Assembly: GCA_946403615.1 (NCBI GenBank)
Contig: CAMJAO010000085.1
Location: 1-8,048 of the forward strand
Source of the DNA: an uncultured Prevotellaceae bacterium
Lineage (GTDB): Bacteria; Bacteroidota; Bacteroidia; Bacteroidales; Bacteroidaceae
Reading direction: 5' to 3'
DNA: 8,048 bases
Both the position numbers and the translations under genes were made by a program. Each line of letters opens with the position of its first letter. Within the stretch, counting starts at the first letter, position 1. Below, in pieces: positions 5,916 to 8,048 of the stretch. Below the pieces are notes generated by a model. That model saw only the letters and a list, made by a program, of their open reading frames with translations, made no database searches and was not told the DNA's origin.

Positions 5916-6416
5916 ATGAAGAGGCAAGACAATATATCTGAGAATGAGGCGCGGATGCGGCTGACATCCCTGTGTGCCCAAGCGGAGCATTGCTCTTTCG
6001 AGATGGAGGAGAAATTGCGCAAATGGGGCGTTGACGAGGAGGTGCAGGCGCGTATCATGGCCTATCTCATCGACGAGCGGTATATCGACGATGAGCGCTA
6101 CAGCCGTGCCTATGTGAAAGACAAAATCAGATATGGCAAATGGGGACGGCGCAAGATAGAGCAAGGCCTATTCCTGAAACACATAGACCGGGCGGTGGTC
6201 AAAGAGGTGCTCGACGAGGTGGATGATGAGGAATATCTGCAGGTTCTGCGTCCGTTGGTGAAAGCCAAATGGCGTGCCACCAAGGCCGACAGCGACTATG
6301 AGCGCAGCGCGAAGGTCATCAAATATGCTCTGTCGAAAGGTTATACGTTCGATATTATCCGTCAGTGTATCGACGGTGCCGACGAACACGATTTCGAAGA
6401 TGGCGACGACGATTAG
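5916..6416 (+). CDS. recX: Regulatory protein RecX
   Basis: RecX binds RecA filaments and modulates strand exchange and the SOS response in the cytoplasm. The 166-residue protein is all-helical in appearance and carries the family core YIDDERYSRAYVKDK (56-70) followed by GKWGRRKI (74-81), with a second partly repeated three-helix unit behind it. The C-terminal tail is very acidic (DEHDFEDGDDD), which may be a local feature. The ATG at 5916 is the first usable start; an ATG at 5898 is followed at once by TGA. There is no recA gene nearby. Its final 17 bp overlap the start of comF, so the two are probably translationally coupled. Confidence 0.93.
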   Translation: MKRQDNISENEARMRLTSLCAQAEHCSFEMEEKLRKWGVDEEVQARIMAYLIDERYIDDERYSRAYVKDKIRYGKWGRRKIEQGLFLKHIDRAVVKEVLDEVDDEEYLQVLRPLVKAKWRATKADSDYERSAKVIKYALSKGYTFDIIRQCIDGADEHDFEDGDDD

Positions 6417-7101
6417 TTTCTGGCACCGGCTGTTCGACCTCATCTCACCCCGCACCTGTGTCATCTGCGGCGAGCGGTTGAGTATCACCGAAGAGGTGAT
6501 ATGCGGCAAATGCGACCTGCACCTGCCACGCACGAACTATGCCGTCGAGCCATATGAGAATGAGTTGGCCAAACGTTTTTACGGGCGCATCCCTATCGAA
6601 CGTGCAGCCGCCTTGTTCTTCTACGAGGGAGGTTCAGAGGTGAGCCGCATCATCTTCCAATTGAAATACCACAACCATCCTGAGATAGGTGTCATCATGG
6701 GGCGGCGCACAGCGAAAGAATTTGCTCAACAAGGTTTTTTCGAGGGTATTGATGCCATCATACCTGTACCATTGGCAAAAAAACGCGAGCGTGAGCGAGG
6801 TTACAACCAAAGCATGGAGATAGCACGGGGCGTGAGCGAGGTGACGGGACTGCCAATCCTCAAGCATGTGGTGACACGTAAAAAATTCAGTGACAGTCAG
6901 ACACACCTCGGCCAGCAAGAGCGTTTAGAGAACGTGGAGAACGCGTTCACTTTGGTCGACACCGATGCCATTCGTGGCAAACATATCCTCATCATCGACG
7001 ACATAGTGACCACGGGCGCTACCATCCATGCCTGCGTCAATGTGATGAAACCGGCAGGTGGCATACGCGTAAGCGTGCTCTCGCTGGGAATGGCGAAATA
7101 G
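6400..7101 (+). CDS. comF: ComF family protein (phosphoribosyltransferase fold)
   Basis: The product is 233 residues, a normal length for ComFC-like proteins. An N-terminal zinc-ribbon-like motif has C20-x-x-C23 and C35-x-x-C38. The C-terminal part has the family RERGYNQS (131-138) and the PRPP-binding loop IIDDIVTTGAT (198-208). In naturally competent bacteria ComF proteins take part in DNA uptake at the cytoplasmic face of the membrane; the catalytic reaction is not settled. Family presence alone does not show competence here. The start chosen is the ATG at 6400, inside recX, because it gives the expected N terminus (FWHRLFDLISPRTCVIC). The open frame continues upstream to 6274, but that segment reads the recX gene in another frame and has no ComF character. 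Confidence 0.92.
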   Translation: MATTISFWHRLFDLISPRTCVICGERLSITEEVICGKCDLHLPRTNYAVEPYENELAKRFYGRIPIERAAALFFYEGGSEVSRIIFQLKYHNHPEIGVIMGRRTAKEFAQQGFFEGIDAIIPVPLAKKRERERGYNQSMEIARGVSEVTGLPILKHVVTRKKFSDSQTHLGQQERLENVENAFTLVDTDAIRGKHILIIDDIVTTGATIHACVNVMKPAGGIRVSVLSLGMAK

Positions 7102-7103
7102 AG

Positions 7104-7152
7104 ATGAGAGGTGAGAGGTTAGGGGTGAGAGGTGAGAGGTGAGAGGTGAGAG
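7104..7152. repeat. Tandem 7-bp purine-rich repeat, seven units
   Basis: Immediately after the comF stop, the unit GTGAGAG is repeated in strict 7-bp phase: ATGAGAG (7104), GTGAGAG (7111), GTTAGGG (7118), then four exact GTGAGAG copies (7125-7152). The array is non-coding. It is a candidate variable-number repeat and a strongly strand-asymmetric purine tract. Confidence 0.9.
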
Positions 7153-7182
7153 AATACTTCGCTAATGGAGGACTATTGTCTC

Positions 7183-7222
7183 CACTCCTTCACTCCCCCA
7201 CTCCCCCACTCCTCAACTCCTT
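7183..7222. repeat. Tandem 8-bp pyrimidine-rich repeat, five units
   Basis: Units in 8-bp phase are CACTCCTT (7183), CACTCCCC (7191), CACTCCCC (7199), CACTCCTC (7207) and AACTCCTT (7215). The array lies 30 bp after the purine array and just upstream of the pyrE promoter. The two arrays could pair loosely (G-rich with C-rich, many G-U pairs) into a long imperfect hairpin. No clean terminator is visible between comF and pyrE, so this structure may serve as one, but that is inference. Confidence 0.88.
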
Positions 7223-7239
7223 CTTCAGAACTCCCAAAC

Positions 7240-7271
7240 CTTGCATTATTCAAGAAAAATATATACCTTTG
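7240..7271 (+). promoter_or_regulatory. pyrE promoter
   Basis: CTTG (7240-7243), a 20-bp spacer and TACCTTTG (7264-7271) followed by CA form a good Bacteroidetes sigma-70 promoter. The predicted start site near 7277 gives a leader of about 20 nt to the ATG at 7298. The -33 box sits 18 bp past the pyrimidine repeat array, so changes in array length would not alter promoter spacing. Confidence 0.75.
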
Positions 7272-7297
7272 CATCCGATAAAAAACAAAGAACGATT

Positions 7298-7930
7298 ATG
7301 AGTAACCAGAAACAAGCATTCGCATCAAAACTTTTGAAGATTAAAGCCATCAAACTGCAGCCCGAGAACCCTTTCACATGGGCGTCGGGATGGAAATCGC
7401 CTTTCTACTGCGACAACCGCAAGGCACTCTCTTATCCTGACCTGCGCAATGATGTGAAACTGGGATTGGTATGTGCCATTCTCGAACATTTCCCCGAGGC
7501 TGACGCCGTGGCGGGTGTGGCCACTGGTGCCATCGCTCAAGGAGCGTTGGTGGCCGATGAGTTGAACCTGCCCTTCGTGTATGTGCGCAGCAAACCCAAA
7601 GACCACGGACTGACCAACCTGATAGAGGGCGAATTGCCCGAGGGTGCTAAAGTGGTGGTGGTGGAAGATCTCATCTCCACAGGCGGCAGCAGTCTGAAAG
7701 CCGTGGAAGCCTTGCGCGAGAAAGGTTTCGAAGTGGTGGGCATGGTGGCCTCATATACCTACGGATTCCCCGTGGCTGAAAAGGCATTCGCCGATGCCGA
7801 TGTGCAGTTGGTGACTCTGACCGATTACGACCATGTGGTGAAAGAAGCCGCCGCAACAGGATACATCGCTCCCGAAGCCATCGAAGTGCTCAATAAATGG
7901 CGTAAAAATCCAAGTGAGTGGGGACGTTGA
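7298..7930 (+). CDS. pyrE: Orotate phosphoribosyltransferase PyrE
   Basis: PyrE transfers the phosphoribosyl group from PRPP to orotate to make OMP, the fifth step of pyrimidine nucleotide synthesis in the cytoplasm. The 210-residue length is normal. Visible features are the N-terminal LLKIKAIKLQPENPFTWASG region (12-31), YCDNRKALSYP (37-47), the AGVATGAIA loop (72-80), RSKPKDHG (97-104) with the conserved lysine/histidine loop, and the PRPP motif VVEDLISTGGSS (121-132). The ATG at 7298 is chosen because it gives the family N terminus and follows the promoter; a TTG at 7241 in the same frame is part of the -33 box and would precede the transcription start. pyrE has its own promoter rather than depending on the comF operon. 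Confidence 0.97.
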   Translation: MSNQKQAFASKLLKIKAIKLQPENPFTWASGWKSPFYCDNRKALSYPDLRNDVKLGLVCAILEHFPEADAVAGVATGAIAQGALVADELNLPFVYVRSKPKDHGLTNLIEGELPEGAKVVVVEDLISTGGSSLKAVEALREKGFEVVGMVASYTYGFPVAEKAFADADVQLVTLTDYDHVVKEAAATGYIAPEAIEVLNKWRKNPSEWGR

Positions 7931-7948
7931 CTAAGATGATAAAAATTT

Positions 7949-7984
7949 AGGTCGTTAAGGACATTAAGGACCTTAAAGACCTTA
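7949..7984. repeat. 9-bp direct repeats that also form a hairpin after pyrE
   Basis: TTAAGGAC at 7955 and 7964, then TTAAAGAC at 7973 and a partial TTA at 7982, are in 9-bp phase. The same stretch folds: AGGTC-g-TTAAGG (7949-7960) pairs with CCTTAA-a-GACCT (7971-7982), an 11-bp stem with one G-A mismatch and a 10-nt loop. No T tract follows, so it is not a canonical intrinsic terminator. It begins 18 bp after the pyrE stop and may protect the mRNA 3' end or attenuate read-through; this is inference. Confidence 0.75.
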
Positions 7985-7995
7985 CCCCACTCCCC

Positions 7996-8027
7996 AAACG
8001 ACAAAACGACCAATCCTCCAAACGACC
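7996..8027. repeat. Three copies of AAACGAC before the next gene
   Basis: AAACGAC occurs at 7996-8002, 8004-8010 and 8020-8026, the last two followed by C. They occupy most of the 50 bp between the pyrE hairpin and the ATG at 8033. No promoter box is visible here, so the next gene may be read through from pyrE. Confidence 0.65.
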
Positions 8028-8032
8028 AAGAA

Positions 8033-8048
8033 ATGGAAGCAAAATATG
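8033..8048 (+). CDS. Start of the next gene (first five codons), product uncertain
   Basis: ATG at 8033 opens a frame reading M-E-A-K-Y that runs off the window. From memory, pyrE in Bacteroidetes is often followed by a small SRPBCC-fold protein and then argH, and this N terminus would fit such a protein. Five codons cannot establish identity. The AT-rich context (CCAAGAA before the ATG) suits a Bacteroidetes start. Confidence 0.45.

Noticed and set aside
7104..7222. CRISPR-like array
   Set aside because: Units of 7 and 8 bp are contiguous, with no spacers and no cas genes nearby; this is simple tandem repetition.

Overview
The window looks like chromosomal DNA from a member of the Bacteroidetes, most likely of the Prevotella/Bacteroides type. 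The evidence is threefold: Bacteroidetes-style promoter elements (TTG, a spacer of about 19-20 bp, then TANNTTTG) lie before prmC and pyrE, with lone TANNTTTG boxes before ribD and the small-gene cassette. Ribosome binding sites are AT-rich and not Shine-Dalgarno-like. The housekeeping block ribD / prmC-recX-comF / pyrE, apparently followed by a further gene, is an order I associate with this phylum from memory. No RNA gene, CRISPR array, insertion sequence or phage gene is visible.

Layout. Positions 2-370 (+) hold the C-terminal end of a glycoside hydrolase family 3 enzyme, closed by a strong hairpin terminator (402-450). Convergent to it on the minus strand is an exported family 2 glycosidase (457-2277) with an NxKG motif suggesting beta-glucuronidase activity. 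Upstream of that, also on the minus strand, is ribD (2360-3286, riboflavin synthesis), whose reductase domain looks internally shortened. A 274-bp divergent intergenic region carries one TANNTTTG box facing each way.

From 3561 to 4981 (+) lies a tight set of three small genes for exported or membrane proteins: a ten-fold CxxC (DnaJ zinc-finger-like) protein, a protein with one EF-hand-like loop followed by leucine-rich-repeat-like sequence, and a coiled-coil protein with three membrane segments. None has a function I can name. This set is the most novel part of the window.

Positions 5046-7101 (+) form a compact operon of prmC (release-factor methylation), recX (RecA modulation) and comF (a phosphoribosyltransferase-fold protein); recX and comF overlap by 17 bp. 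A low-complexity gap with a 7-bp purine array and an 8-bp pyrimidine array follows. Then comes pyrE (7298-7930, pyrimidine synthesis) with its own promoter. After pyrE there are 9-bp repeats that fold into a hairpin, three AAACGAC copies, and the first codons of another gene at 8033.
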